A stretch of DNA of 64,000 nucleotides from Diplolepis rosae (lineage: Eukaryota > Arthropoda > Insecta > Hymenoptera > Diplolepididae): NCBI GenBank assembly GCA_030998225.1, contig JAPYXD010000738.1:1922001-1986000 (forward strand), read 5' to 3'. How positions within the stretch are numbered: position 1 is the stretch's first letter; each line of letters starts with the position of its first letter. The translations under genes were made by a program, and so were the position numbers. Below are positions 51,154 to 63,873 of the stretch, piece after piece. The notes beneath the pieces were generated by a model. The model was not told where the DNA came from. It searched no databases and saw nothing but the letters and a program-made list of their open reading frames with translations.

Positions 51154-53399
51154 CATGGCCATGTAGGGGTGCATTTCGGTGTTAAGGGTTGGAGCCCAAA
51201 AATCGATATGGGTATTTTCGAAGAGCCCAAAAATCATAGTCTTCCCAGACCATAAAGTTTGCAAAGAGATGAATTTTAGTGAAAGTCGTCTTTACATGGC
51301 CATGTAGGGGTGCATTTCGTGGTTAAGGGTTGGAGCCCAAAAATCAATATGGACATATTCGAAGAGCCCAAAAATCATAGATTCTTGCCAGACCATAAAG
51401 TTTGCAAAAAGATGAATTTTAGTGAAAAACGTCTCTTCATGGCCATGTAGGGGTGCATTGCGGTGTTAAGGGTTGGAGCCCAAAAATCAATATGGACATA
51501 TTTGAAGAGCCCAAAAATCATAGAGTCTTCCTAGACGATAATGTTTGTAAAAGGATCAATTTTAGTGAAAGTCGTCTCTACATGGCCATGTAGGGGTGCA
51601 TTTCGGTGATAAGGGTTGGAGTCCAAAAATCAATATGGACATATTTGAGGAGCCCAAAAATCATAGAGTCTTCCTAGACCATAAAGTTTGAAAAAAGATC
51701 AATTTTAGTGAAAGTCGTCTCTACATGGCCATGTAGGGGTGCATTTCGGTGATAAGGGTTGGAGTCCAAAAATCAATATGGACATATTTGAGGAGCCCAA
51801 AAATCATAGAGTCTTCCCAGACCATAAAGTTTTAAAAAAGATGAATTTTAGTGAAAGTCGTCTCTACATGGCCATGTAGGGGTGTATTTCGATGTTAAGG
51901 GTTGGAGCCCAAAAATCAATATGGACATATTTGAAGAGCCCAAAAATCATAGAGTCTTCCTAGATGATAATGTTTGTAAAAGGATCAATTTTAGTGAAAG
52001 TCGTCTCTACATGGCCATGTAGGGGTGCATTTCGGTGATAAGGGTTGGAGTCCAAAAATCAATATGGACATATTTGAGGAGCCCAAAAATCATAGATTCT
52101 TCCTAGACCATAAAGTTTTAAAAAAGATGAATTTTAGTGAAAGTCGTCTCTACATGGCCATGTAGGGGTGCATTTCGGTGTTAAGGGTTGGAGCCCAAAA
52201 ATCGATATGGGTATTTTCGAAGTGTCCAAAAATCATAGAGTCCTACTAGACCATAAAGTTTGTAAAAAGATGAATTTTAGTGAAAGTCGTCTCTACATGG
52301 CCATGTAGGGGTGCATTTCGGTGATAAGGGTTGGAGTCCAAAAATCAATATTGACATATTTGAAGAGCCCAAAAATCATAGAGTCTTCCTAGACCATAAA
52401 GTTTTAAAAAAGATGAATTTTAGTGAAAGTCGTCTCTACATGGCCATGTAGGGGTGTATTTCGATGTTAAGGGTTGGAGCCCAAAAATCGTTATGGGTAT
52501 TTTCGAAGTGTCCAAAAATCATAGAGTCCTACTAGACCATAAAGTTTGTAAAAAGATGAATCTTAGTGAAAAACGTCTCTACATGGCCATGTAGGTGTGC
52601 ATTTCGGTGATAAGGGTTGGAGTCCAAAAGTCAATATTGACATATTTGAAGAGCCCAAAAATCACAGAGTCCTCCTAGACCATAAAGTTTGTAAAAAGAT
52701 CAATTTTAGTGAAAGTCGTCTCTACATGGCCATGTAGGGATGAATTTCGTGGTTAAGGGTTGGAGCCCAAAAATCGTTATGGGTATTTTTCGAAGTGTCC
52801 AAAAATCATAGAGTCCTACTAGACCATAAAGTTTGTAAAAAGATGAATTTTAGTCAAAGTCGACTCTACATGGCCATGTAGGGGTGCATTTCGTGGTTAA
52901 GGGTTGGAGCCCAAAAATCAATATGGACATATTTGAAGAACTCCAAAAATCATAGTCTTCCCAGACCATAAAGTTTGCAAAAAGATGAATTTTAGTGAAA
53001 GTCGTCTCTACATGGCCATGTAGGGGTGCATTTCGATGTTAAGGGTTGGAGCCCAAAAATCAATATGGACATATTTGAAGAGCCCAAAAATCATAGAGTC
53101 TTCCTAGACCATAAAGTTTTAAAAAAGATGAATTTTAGTGAAAGTCGTCTCTACATGGCCATGTAGGGGTGCATTTCGGTGATAAGGGTTGGAGTCCAAA
53201 AGTCAATATGGACATATTTGAAGAGCCCAAAAATCATAGAGTCTTCCTAGACCATAAAGTTTTAAAAAAGATGAATTTTAGTGAAAGTCGTCTCTACATG
53301 GCCATGTAGGGGTGCATTTCGATGTTAAGGGTTGGAGCCTAAAAATCGATATGGGTATTTTCGAAGAGCCCAAAAATCATAGAGTCTTCCTAGACCATA

Positions 53400-56300
53400 A
53401 AGTTTTAAAAAAGATGAATTTTAGTGAAAGTCGTCTCTACATGGCCATGTAGGGGTGCATTTCGGTGATAAGGGTTGGAGTCCAAAAATCAATATTGACA
53501 TATTTGAAGAGCCCAAAAATCATAGTCTTCCCAGACCATAAAGTTTGCAAAAATATGAATTTTAGTGAAACTCGTCTCTACATGGCCATGTAGGGGTGCA
53601 TTTCGATGTTAAGGGTTGGAGCCCAAGAATCAATATGGACATATTTGAAGAGCCCAAAAATCATAGAGTCTTCCTATACCATAAAGTTTGTAAAAAGATC
53701 AATTTTAGTGAAACTCGTCTCTTCATGGCCATGTAGGGGTGCATTTCGGTGATAAGGGTTGGAGTCCAAAAATCAATATGGACATATTTGAAGAGCCCAA
53801 AAATCATAGAGTCTTCCTAGACCATAAAGTTTTAAAAAAGATGAATTTTAGTGAAAGTCGTCTCTACATGGCCATGTAGGGGTGCATTTCGATGTTAAGG
53901 GTTGAAGCCTAAAAAACGGTATGGGTATTTTCGAAGAGCCCAAAAATCATAGAGTCCTACTAGACCATAAAGTTTGTAAAAAGATGAATTTTAGTGAAAG
54001 TCGTCTCTACATGGCCATGTAGGGGTGCATTTCGGTGATAAGGGTTGGAGTCCAAAAATCAATATTGACATATTTGAAGAGCCCAAAAATCATAGAGTCT
54101 TCCTAGACCATAAAGTTTGTAAAAAGATCAATTTTAGTGAAAGTCGTCTCTACATGGCCATGTAGGGGTGTATTTCGATGTTAAGGGTTGGAGCCCAAAA
54201 ATCAATATGGACATATTTGAAGAGCCCAAAAATCATAGAGTCTTCCTAGACCATAAAGTTTTAAAAAAGATGAATTTTAGTGAAAGTCGTCTCTACATGG
54301 CCATGTAGGGGTGCATTTCGGTGATAAGGGTTGGAGTCCAAAAATCAATATGGACATATTTGAGGAGCCCAAAAATCATAGAGTCTTCCTAGACCATAAA
54401 GTTTTAAAAAAGATGAATTTTAGTGAAAGTCGTCTCTACATGGCCATGTAGGGGTGCATTTCGATGTTAAGGGTTGGAGCCCAGAAAAAGATATGGGTAT
54501 TTTCGAAGAGCCCAAAAATCATAGAGTCTTCCTAGACCATAAAGTTTGTTTAAAGATGAATCTTAGTGAAAAACGTATCTTCATGGCCATGTAGGTGTGC
54601 ATTTCGGTGATAAGGGTTGGAGCCCAAAAATCAATATGGACATATTTGAAGAGCTCAAAAATCATAGAGTCTTCCTGGACCATAAAGTTTTAAAAAAGAT
54701 GAATTTTAGTGAAAGTCGTCTCTACATGGCCATGTAGGGGTGCATTTCGATGTTAAGGGTTGGAGCCCAGAAAAAGATATGGGTATTTTCGAAGAGTCCA
54801 AAAATCATAGAGTCCTACTAGACCATAAAGTTTGTAAAAAGATGAATTTTAGTGAAAGTCGTCTCTACATGGCCATGTAGGGGTGTATTTCGATGTTAAG
54901 GGTTGGAGCCCAAAAATCAATATGGACATATTTGAAGAGCCCAAAAATCATAGAGTCTTCCGAGACCATAAAGTTTGTAAAAAGATGAATTTTAGTGAAA
55001 GTCGTCTCTACATGGCCATGTAGGGGCGTATTTCGATGTTAAGGGTTGGAGCCCAAAAATCAATATGGACATATTTGAAGAGCCCAAAAATCATAGAGTC
55101 TTCCTAGACCATAAAGTTTTAAAAAAGATGAATTTTAGTGAAAGTCGTCTCTACATGGCCATGTAGGGGTGCATTTCGGTGATAAGGGTTGTAGCCCAAT
55201 AATCAATATGGACATATTTGAAGAGCCCAAAAATCATAGAGTCTTCCTAGACCATAAAGTTTTAAAAAAGATGAATTTTAGTGAAAGTCGTCTCTACATG
55301 GCCATGTAGGGGTGTATTTCGATGTTAAGGGTTGGAGCCTAAAAAACGGTATGGGTATTTTCGAAGAGCCCAAAAATCATAGAGTCCTACTAGACCATAA
55401 AGTTTGTAAAAAGATCAATTTTAGTGAAAGTCGTCTCTACATGGCCATGTAGGGGTGCATTTCGGTGATAAGGGTTGGAGTCCAAAAATCAATATTGACA
55501 TATTTGAAGAGCCCAAAAATCATAGAGTCCTCCTAGACCATAAAGTTTGCAAAAAGATGAATTTTAGTGAAAGTCGTCTCTACATGGCCATGTAGGGGTG
55601 CATTTCGGTGTTAAGGGTTGGAGCCCAAAAATCAATATGGACATATTTGAAGAGCCCAAAAATCATAGAGTCTTCCTAGACGATAATGTTTGTAAAAGGA
55701 TCAATTTTAGTGAAAGTCGTCTCTACATGGCCATGTAGGGGTGCATTTCGGTGATAAGGGTTGGAGTCCAAAAATCAATATGGACATATTTGAAGAGTCC
55801 AAAAATCATAGAGTCCTACTAGACCATAAAGTTTGTAAAAAGATGAATTTTAGTGAAAGTCGTCTCTACATGGCCATGTAGGGATGTATTTCGATGTTAA
55901 GGGTTGGAGCCCAAAAATCGTTATGGGTATTTTCGAAGTGTCCAAGAATCATAGAGTCCTACTAGACCATAATGTTTGTAAAAAGATGAATTTTAGTGAA
56001 AGTCGTCTCTACATGGCCATGTAGGGGTGCATTTCGGTGATAAGGGTTGGAGTCCAAAAATCAATATTGACATATTTGAAGAGCCCAAAAATCATAGAGT
56101 CTTAATAGACCATAAAGTTTTAAAAAAGATGAATTTTAGTGAAAGTCGTCTCTACATGGCCATGTAGGGGTGCATTGCGTGGTTAAGGGTTGGAGCCCAA
56201 AAATCAATATGGACATATTTGAAGAGCCCAAAAATCATAGAGTCCTACTAGACCATAAAGTTTTAAAAAAGATGAATTTTAGTGAAAGTCGTCTCTACAT

Positions 56301-58050
56301 GGCCATGTAGGGGTGCATTTCGGTGATAAGCGTTGGAGTCCAAAAGTCAATATGGACATATTTGAAGAGCCCAAAAATCATAGAGTCTTCCTAGACGATA
56401 ATGTTTGTAAAAGGATCAATTTTAGTGAAAGTCGTCTCTACATGGCCATGTAGGGGTGCATTTCGGTGATAAGGGTTGGAGTACAAAAATCAATATGGAC
56501 ATATTTGAGGAGCCCAAAAATCATAGAGTCTTCCTAGACCATAAAGTTTTAAAAAAGATGAATTTTAGTGAAAGTCGTCTCTACATGGCCATGTAGGGGT
56601 GTATTTCGATGTTAAGGGTTGGAGCCCAAAAATCGTTATGGGTATTTTCGGAGAGCCCAAAAATCATAGAGTCCTACTAGACCATAAAGATTGTAAAATG
56701 ATCAATTTTAGTGAAAGTCGTCTCTACATGGCCATGTAGGGGTGCATTTCGGTGTTAAGGGTTGGAGCCGAAAAAGCTATATGGGTATTTTCGAAGAGAC
56801 CAAAAGTCATAGAGTCGTACTAGACCATAAAGTTTGTAAAAAGATCAATTTTAGTGAAAGTCGTCTCTACATGGCCATGTAGGTGTGCATTTCGGTGATA
56901 AGGGTTGGAGTCCAAAAGTCAATATTGACATATTTGAAGAGCCCAAAAATCATAGAGTCTTCCTAGACCATAAAGTTTTAAAAAAGATGAATTTTAGTGA
57001 AAGTCGTCTCTACATGGCCATGTAGGGGTGCATTGCGTGGTTAAGGGTTGGAGCCCAAAAATCAATATGGACATATTTGAAGAGTCCAAAAATCATAGAG
57101 TCCTACTAGACCATAAAGTTTGTAAAAAGATGAATTTTAGTGAAAGTCGTCTCTACATGGCCATGTAGGGGTGCATTTCGGTGATAAGGGTTGGAGTCCA
57201 AAAATCAATATTGACATATTTGAAGAGCCCAAAAATCATAGAGACTTCCCAGAACAAAAAGTTTGCAAAAAGATGAATTTTAGTGAAAGTCGTCTGTACA
57301 TGGCCATGTAGGGGTGCATTTTGATGTTAAGGGTTGGAGCCCAAAAATCAATATGGACATATTTGAAGAGCCCAAAAATCATAGAGTCTTCCTAGACGAT
57401 AATGTTTGTAAAAGGATCAATTTTAGTGAAAGTCGTCTCTACATGGCCATGTAGGGGTGCATTTCGGTGATAAGGGTTGGAGTACAAAAATCAATATGGA
57501 CATATTTGAGGAGCCCAAAAATCATAGAGTCTTCCTAGACCATAAAGTTTTAAAAAAGATGAATTTTAGTGAAAGTCGTCTCTACATGGCCATGTAGGGG
57601 TGCATTTCGGTGTTAAGGGTTGGAGCCCAAAAATCGTTATGGGTATTTTCGGAGAGCCCAAAAATCATAGAGTCCTACTAGACCATAAAGATTGTAAAAT
57701 GATCAATTTTAGTGAAAGTCGTCTCTACATGGCCATGTAGGGGTGCATTTCGGTGTTAAGGGTTGGAGCCGAAAAAGCTATATGGGTATTTTCGAAGAGC
57801 CCAAAAGTCATAGAGTCGTACTAGACCATAAAGTTTGTAAAAAGATCAATTTTAGTGAAAGTCGTCTCTACATGGCCATGTAGGGGTGCATTTCGGTGAT
57901 AAGGGTTGGAGTCCAAAAGTCAATATGGACATATTTGAAGAGCCCAAAAATCATAGAGTCTTCCTAGACCATAAAGTTTTAAAAAAGATGAATTTTAGTG
58001 AAAGTCGTCTCTACATGGCCATGTAGGGGTGTATTTCGATGTTAAGGGTT
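53400..58050 (+). repeat. 34-monomer (4862-bp) tandem duplication, copy 1
   Basis: Matches about 58.3-62.9 kb at an offset of exactly 4862 bp (34 x 143): TCTTAGTGAAAAACG (54561/59423), GCCTAAAAAACGG (55337/60199), GGGATGTATTTCG (55881/60743), start of the 858-bp cassette (56155/61017) and GCCGAAAAAGC (56767/61629). The next GCCG pair (57768/62629) is off by one because copy 2 has a 2-bp deletion and an extra A. Several monomers have switched variant between copies although positions are kept. Confidence 0.83.
56155..57012 (+). repeat. 858-bp six-monomer cassette, copy 5
   Basis: Has GTTTTAAAAAAG rather than GTTTGTAATAAG in the first monomer, AAGCGTTGGAG and CATAGAG instead of CATTGAG in the second, GAGTAC in the third and GAGACCAAAAGTC in the fifth. 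It sits in copy 1 of the 34-monomer duplication, exactly 4862 bp before copy 6. Confidence 0.87.
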
Positions 58051-58442
58051 GGAGCCCAAAAATCGTTATGGGTATTTTCGGAGAGCCCAAAAATCATAGA
58101 GTCCTACTAGACCATAAAGATTGCAAAATGATCAATTTTAGTGAAAGTCGTCTCTACATGGCCATGTAGGGGTGCATTTCGGTGTTAAGGGTTGGAGCCG
58201 AAAAAGCTATATGGGTATTTTCGAAGAGCCCAAAAGTCATAGAGTCGTACTAGACCATAAAGTTTGTAAAAAGATCAATTTTAGTGAAAGTCGTCTCTAC
58301 ATGGCCATGTAGGGGTGCATTTCGGTGATAAGGGTTGGAGTCCAAAAATCAATATTGACATATTTGAAGAGCCCAAAAATCATAGAGTCTTCCTAGACCA
58401 TAAAGTTTGCAAAAAGATGAATTTTAGTGAAAGTCGTCTCTA
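57585..58442 (+). repeat. Three-monomer (429-bp) direct repeat
   Basis: The trio CGTTATGGG/GGAGAG with an AAAATGATC tail, GCCGAAAAAGC with GTCGTACTAG, and a TCC-type monomer occurs twice in a row (57585-58013 and 58014-58442). The GCCG markers are at 57768 and 58197. It lies at the junction between the two copies of the 34-monomer duplication. Confidence 0.78.
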
Positions 58443-59729
58443 CATGGCCATGTAGGGGTGTATTTCGATGTTAAGGGTTGGAGCCCAAAAATCAATATGG
58501 ACATATTTGAAGAGCCCAAAAATCATAGAGTCTTCCTAGACCATAATGTTTGTAAAAAGATCAATTTTAGTGAAAGTCGTCTCTACATGGCCATGTAGGG
58601 GTGCATTTCGGTGATAAGGGTTGGAGTCCAAAAATCAATATGGACATATTTGAGGAGCCCAAAAATCATAGAGTCTTCCTAGACCATAAAGTTTTAAAAA
58701 AGATGAATTTTAGTGAAAGTCGTCTCTACATGGCCATGTAGGGGTGCATTTCGATGTTAAGGGTTGGAGCCCAGAAAAAGATATGGGTATTTTCGAAGAG
58801 TCCAAAAATCATAGAGTCCTACTAGACCATAAAGTTTGTAAAAAGATGAATTTTAGTGAAAGTCGTCTCTACATGGCCATGTAGGGGTGCATTTCGGTGA
58901 TAAGGGTTGGAGTCCAAAAATCAATATTGACATATTTGAAGAGCCCAAAAATCATAGAGTCTTCCTAGACCATAAAGTTTGTAAAAAGATCAATTTTAGT
59001 GAAAGTCGTCTCTACATGGCCATGTAGGGGTGTATTTCGATGTTAAGGGTTGGAGCCCAAAAATCAATATGGACATATTTGAAGAGCCCAAAAATCATAG
59101 AGTCTTCCTAGACCATAAAGTTTTAAAAAAGATGAATTTTAGTGAAAGTCGTCTCTACATGGCCATGTAGGGGTGCATTTCGATGTTAAGGGTTGGAGTC
59201 CAAAAATCAATATTGACATATTTGAAGAGCCCAAAAATCATAGAGTCTTCCTAGACCATAAAGTTTTAAAAAAGATGAATTTTAGTGAAAGTCGTCTCTA
59301 CATGGCCATGTAGGGGTGCATTTCGATGTTAAGGGTTGAAGCCTAAAAAACGGTATGGGTATTTTCGAAGAGTCCAAAAATCATAGAGTCCTACTAGACC
59401 ATAAAGTTTGTAAAAAGATCAATCTTAGTGAAAAACGTATCTTCATGGCCATGTAGGTGTGCATTTCGGTGATAAGGGTTGGAGCCCAAATTTCAATATG
59501 GACATATTTGAAGAGCCCAAAAATCATAGAGTCTTCCTAGACCATAAAGTTTTAAAAAAGATGAATTTTAGTGAAAGTCGTCTCTACATGGCCATGTAGG
59601 GGTGCATTTCGATGTTAAGGGTTGGAGCCTAAAAATCGATATGGGTATTTTCGAAGAGCCCAAAAATCATAGAGTCCTACTAGACCATAAAGTTTGTAAA
59701 AAGATGAATTTTAGTGAAAGTCGTCTCTA

Positions 59730-59872
59730 CATGGCCATGTAGGGGTGCATTTCGTGGTTAAGGGTTGGAGCCCAAAAATCAATATGGACATATTTGAAGA
59801 GCCCCCAAACCATCTCGTCTACCTAGACCATAAAGTTTGTAAAAAGATGAATTTTAGTGAAAGTCGTCTCTA
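59730..59872 (+). repeat. Divergent monomer with local scrambling
   Basis: The segment normally reading GAGCCCAAAAATCATAGAGTC is changed near 59798-59822 to GAGCCCCCAAACCATCTCGTC, while the rest is ordinary. The changes are clustered in about 20 bp with length preserved. A polymerase or assembly error cannot be excluded for such a tight cluster. Confidence 0.75.
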
Positions 59873-61016
59873 CATGGCCATGTAGGGGTGTATTTCGATG
59901 TTAAGGGTTGGAGCCCAAAAATCAATATGGACATATTTGAAGAGCCCAAAAATCATAGAGTCTTCCTAGACCATAAAGTTTTAAAAAAGATGAATTTTAG
60001 TGAAAGTCGTCTCTACATGGCCATGTAGGGGTGCATTTCGGTGTTAAGGGTTGGAGGCCAAGAGTCAATATGGACATATTTGAAGAGCCCAAAAATCATA
60101 GAGTCTTCCTAGACCATAAAGTTTTAAAAAAGATGAATTTTAGTGAAAGTCGTCTCTACATGGCCATGTAGGGGTGCATTTCGATGTTAAGGGTTGAAGC
60201 CTAAAAAACGGTATGGGTATTTTCGAAGAGCCCAAAAATCATAGAGTCCTACTAGACCATAAAGTTTGTAAAAAGATGAATTTTAGTGAAAGTCGTCTCT
60301 ACATGGCCATGTAGGGGTGCATTTCGGTGATAAGGGTTGGAGTCCAAAAATCAATATTGACATATTTGAAGAGCCCAAAAATCATAGAGTCTTGCTAGAC
60401 CATAAAGTTTGCAAAAAGATGAATTTTAGTGAAAGTCGTCTCTACATGGCCATGTAGGGGTGTATTTCGATGTTAAGGGTTGGAGCCCAAAAATCAATAT
60501 GGACATATTTGAAGAGCCCAAAAATCATAGAGTCTTCCGAGACCATAATGTTTGTAAAAAGATCAATTTTAGTGAAAGTCGTCTCTACATGGCCATGTAG
60601 GGGTGCATTTCGGTGATAAGGGTTGGAGTCCAAAAATCAATATGGACATATTTGAAGAGTCCAAAAATCATAGAGTCCTACTAGACCATAAAGTTTGTAA
60701 AAAGATGAATTTTAGTGAAAGTCGTCTCTACATGGCCATGTAGGGATGTATTTCGATGTTAAGGGTTGGAGCCCAAAAATCGTTATGGGTATTTTCGAAG
60801 TGTCCAAGAATCATAGAGTCCTACTAGACCATAAAATTTTTAAAAAGATGAATTTTAGTGAAAGTCGTCTCTACATGGCCATGTAGGGGTGCATTTCGGT
60901 GATAAGGGTTGGAGTCCAAAAATCAATATGGACATATTTGAAGAGCCCAAAAATCATAGAGTCCTATTAGACCATAAAGTTTTAAAAAAGATGAATTTTA
61001 GTGAAAGTCGTCTCTA

Positions 61017-61874
61017 CATGGCCATGTAGGGGTGCATTGCGTGGTTAAGGGTTGGAGCCCAAAAATCAATATGGACATATTTGAAGAGTCCAAAAATCAT
61101 AGAGTCCTACTAGACCATAAAGTTTTAAAAAAGATGAATTTTAGTGAAAGTCGTCTCTACATGGCCATGTAGGGGTGCATTTCGGTGATAAGGGTTGGAG
61201 TCCAAAAGTCAATATGGACATATTTGAAGAGCCCAAAAATCATTGAGTCTTCCTAGACGATAATGTTTGTAAAAGGATCAATTTTAGTGAAAGTCGTCTC
61301 TACATGGCCATGTGGGGGTGCATTTCGGTGATAAGGGTTGGAGTATAAAAATCAATATGGACATATTTGAGGAGCCCAAAAATCATAGAGTCTTCCTAGA
61401 CCATAAAGTTTTAAAAAAGATGAATTTTAGTGAAAGTCGTCTCTACATGGCCATGTAGGGGTGTATTTCGATGTTAAGGGTTGGAGCCCAAAAATCGTTA
61501 TGGGTATTTTCGGAGAGCCCAAAAATCATAGAGTCCTACTAGACCATAAAGATTGTAAAATGATCAATTTTAGTGAAAGTCGTCTCTACATGGCCATGTA
61601 GGGGTGCATTTCGGTGTTAAGGGTTGGAGCCGAAAAAGCTATATGGGTATTTTCGAAGAGCCCAAAAGTCATAGAGTCGTACTAGACCATAAAGTTTGTA
61701 AAAAGATCAATTTTAGTGAAAGTCGTCTCTACATGGCCATGTAGGTGTGCATTTCGGTGATAAGGGTTGGAGTCCAAAAGTCAATATTGACATATTTGAA
61801 GAGCCCAAAAATCATAGAGTCTTCCTAGACCATAAAGTTTTAAAAAAGATGAATTTTAGTGAAAGTCGTCTCTA
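61017..61874 (+). repeat. 858-bp six-monomer cassette, copy 6
   Basis: Located exactly 34 monomers after copy 5, yet its second and third monomers carry CATTGAG, CATGTGGGGG and GAGTATAAAAATC, as in copies 2 and 3 and unlike its positional partner. The first monomer keeps the GTTTTAAAAAAG tail of copy 5. This mixture suggests a short conversion tract of about two monomers within a duplicated block. Confidence 0.87.
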
Positions 61875-63730
61875 CATGGCCATGTAGGGGTGCATTGCGT
61901 GGTTAAGGGTTGGAGCCCAAAAATCAATATGGACATATTTGAAGAGTCCAAAAATCATAGAGTCCTACTAGACCATAAAGTTTGTAAAAAGATGAATTTT
62001 AGTGAAAGTCGTCTCTACATGGCCATGTAGGGGTGCATTTCGGTGATAAGGGTTGGAGTCCAAAAATCAATATTGACATATTTGAAGAGCCCAAAAATCA
62101 TAGTCTTCCCAGACCATAAAGTTTGCAAAAAGATGAATTTTAGTGAAAGTCGTCTTTACATGGCCATGTAGGGGTGCATTTTGATGTTAAGCGTTGGAGG
62201 CCAAAAGTCAATATGGACATATTTGAAGAGCCCAAAAATCATAGAGTCTTCCTAGACGATAATGTTTGTAAAAGGATCAATTTTAGTGAAAGTCGTCTCT
62301 ACATGGCCATGTAGGGGTGCATTTCGGTGATAAGGGTTGGAGTACAAAAATCAATATGGACATATTTGAGGAGCCCAAAAATCATAGAGTCTTCCTAGAC
62401 CATAAAGTTTTAAAAAAAGATGAATTTTAGTGAAAGTCGTCTATACATGGCCATGTAGGGGTGTGTTTCGATGTTAAGGGTTGGAGCCCAAAAATCGTTA
62501 TGGGTATTTTCGGAGAGCCCAAAAATCATAGAGTCCTACTAGACCATAAAGATTGCAAAATGATCAATTTTAGTGAAAGTCGTCTCTACATGGCCATGTA
62601 GGGGTGCATTTCGGTGTTAAGGGTTGGAGCCGAAAAAGCTATATGGGTATTTTCGAAGAGCCCAAAAGTCATAGAGTCGTACTAGACCATAAAGTTTGTA
62701 AAAAGATCAATTTTAGTGAAAGTCGTCTCTACATGGCCATGTAGGGGTGCATTTCGGTGATAAGGGTTGGAGTCCTAATATCAATATGGACATATTTGAA
62801 GAGCCCAAAAATCATAGAATCTTCCTAGACCATATAGTTTTAAAAAAGATGAATTTTAGTGAAAGTCGTCTCTACATGGCCATGTAGGGGTGTATTTCGA
62901 TGTTAAGGGTTGGAGCCCAAAAATCGTTATGGGTATTTTCGAAGTGTCCAAGAATCATAGAGTCCTACTAGACCATAAAATTTTTAAAAAGATGAATTTT
63001 AGTGAAAGTCGTCTCTACATGGCCATGTAGGGGTGCATTTCGGTGATAAGGGTTGGAGTCCAAAAATCAATATTGACATATTAGAAGAGCCCAAAAATCA
63101 TAGTCTTCCCAGACCATAAAGTTTGCAAAAAGATGAATTTTAGTGAATGTCCTCTCTACATGGCCATGTAGGGGTGCATTTCGGTGTTAAGGGTTGGAGC
63201 CCAAAAATCAATATGGACATATTTGAAGAGCCCAAAAATCATAGAGTCTTCCTAGACGATAATGTTTGTAAAAGGATCAATTTTAGTGAAAGTCGTCTCT
63301 ACATGGCCATGTAGGGGTGCATTTCGGTGATAAGGGTTGGAGTCCAAAAATCAATATGGACATATTTGAGGAGCCCAAAAATCATAGAGTCTTCCTAGAC
63401 CATAAAGTTTTAAAAAAGATGAATTTTAGTGAAAGTCGTCTCTACATGGCCATGTAGGGGTGCATTTCGATGTTAAGGGTTGGAGCCCAAAAATCGTTAT
63501 GGGTATTTTCGAAGTGTCCAAGAATCATAGAGTCTTCCTAGACCATAAAGTTTTAAAAAAGATGAATTTTAGTGAAAGTCGTCTCTACATGGCCATGTAG
63601 GGGTGCATTTCGGTGTTAAGGGTTGGAGCCGAAAAAGCTATATGGGTATTTTCGAAGAGCCCAAAAGTCATAGAGTCCTACTAGACCATAAAGTTTGTAA
63701 AAAGATCAATTTTAGTGAAAGTCGTCTCTA
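61589..63730 (+). repeat. Seven-monomer (~1.0 kb) local rhythm
   Basis: GCCG monomers fall at 61629, 62629 and 63628, steps of 1000 and 999 bp. The monomer before each is CGTTATGGG and the ones before that include TCC/CAATATTG and GACGATAATG followed by GAGGAG types. The same 1001-bp step is seen at 56767 to 57768. The order within each septet is similar but not identical, so this is a loose higher-order repeat. Confidence 0.68.
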
Positions 63731-63873
63731 CATGGCCATGTAGGTGTGCATTTCGGTGATAAGGGTTGGAGTCCAAAAATCAATATTGACATATTTGAAG
63801 AGCCCAAAAATCATAGAGTCTTCCTAGACCATAAAGTTTTAAAAAAGATGAATTTTAGTGAAAGTCGTCTCTA

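Larger units (their letters stand above)
48153..53400 (+). repeat. Mixed satellite stretch with several divergent monomers
   Basis: About 37 monomers. It holds two strongly altered monomers (48723 and 50009), one TTCTTGCC/GCCG cassette and a return of left-end variants near 51.2-51.45 kb (GCAAAGAGATG, CATATTCGAAG, GAAAAACGTCTCTTC). About 52.2-53.4 kb matches about 30.7-32.0 kb at an offset of 21,423 bp (AATCTTAGTGAAAAACG 31136/52559; GGAGCCTAAAAATCG 31911/53334), so it is a third relative of the 68-monomer block. Confidence 0.68.
58300..62900 (+). repeat. 34-monomer (4862-bp) tandem duplication, copy 2
   Basis: Keeps the length of copy 1 for over 3 kb without an indel but differs in monomer type at several positions. 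Where copy 1 has GCCTAAAAAACGG (near 53909) this copy has CAGAAAAAGATATGG (near 58772). At the monomer of 54481, which is CAGAAAAAG in copy 1, this copy has GCCTAAAAAACGG (near 59341). This looks like variant shuffling by conversion on a fixed length frame. Confidence 0.82.

Noticed and set aside
59798..59822. Small inserted sequence in the scrambled monomer at 59730
   Set aside because: The monomer keeps a length of 143 bp, so this is clustered substitution or a read error rather than an insertion.
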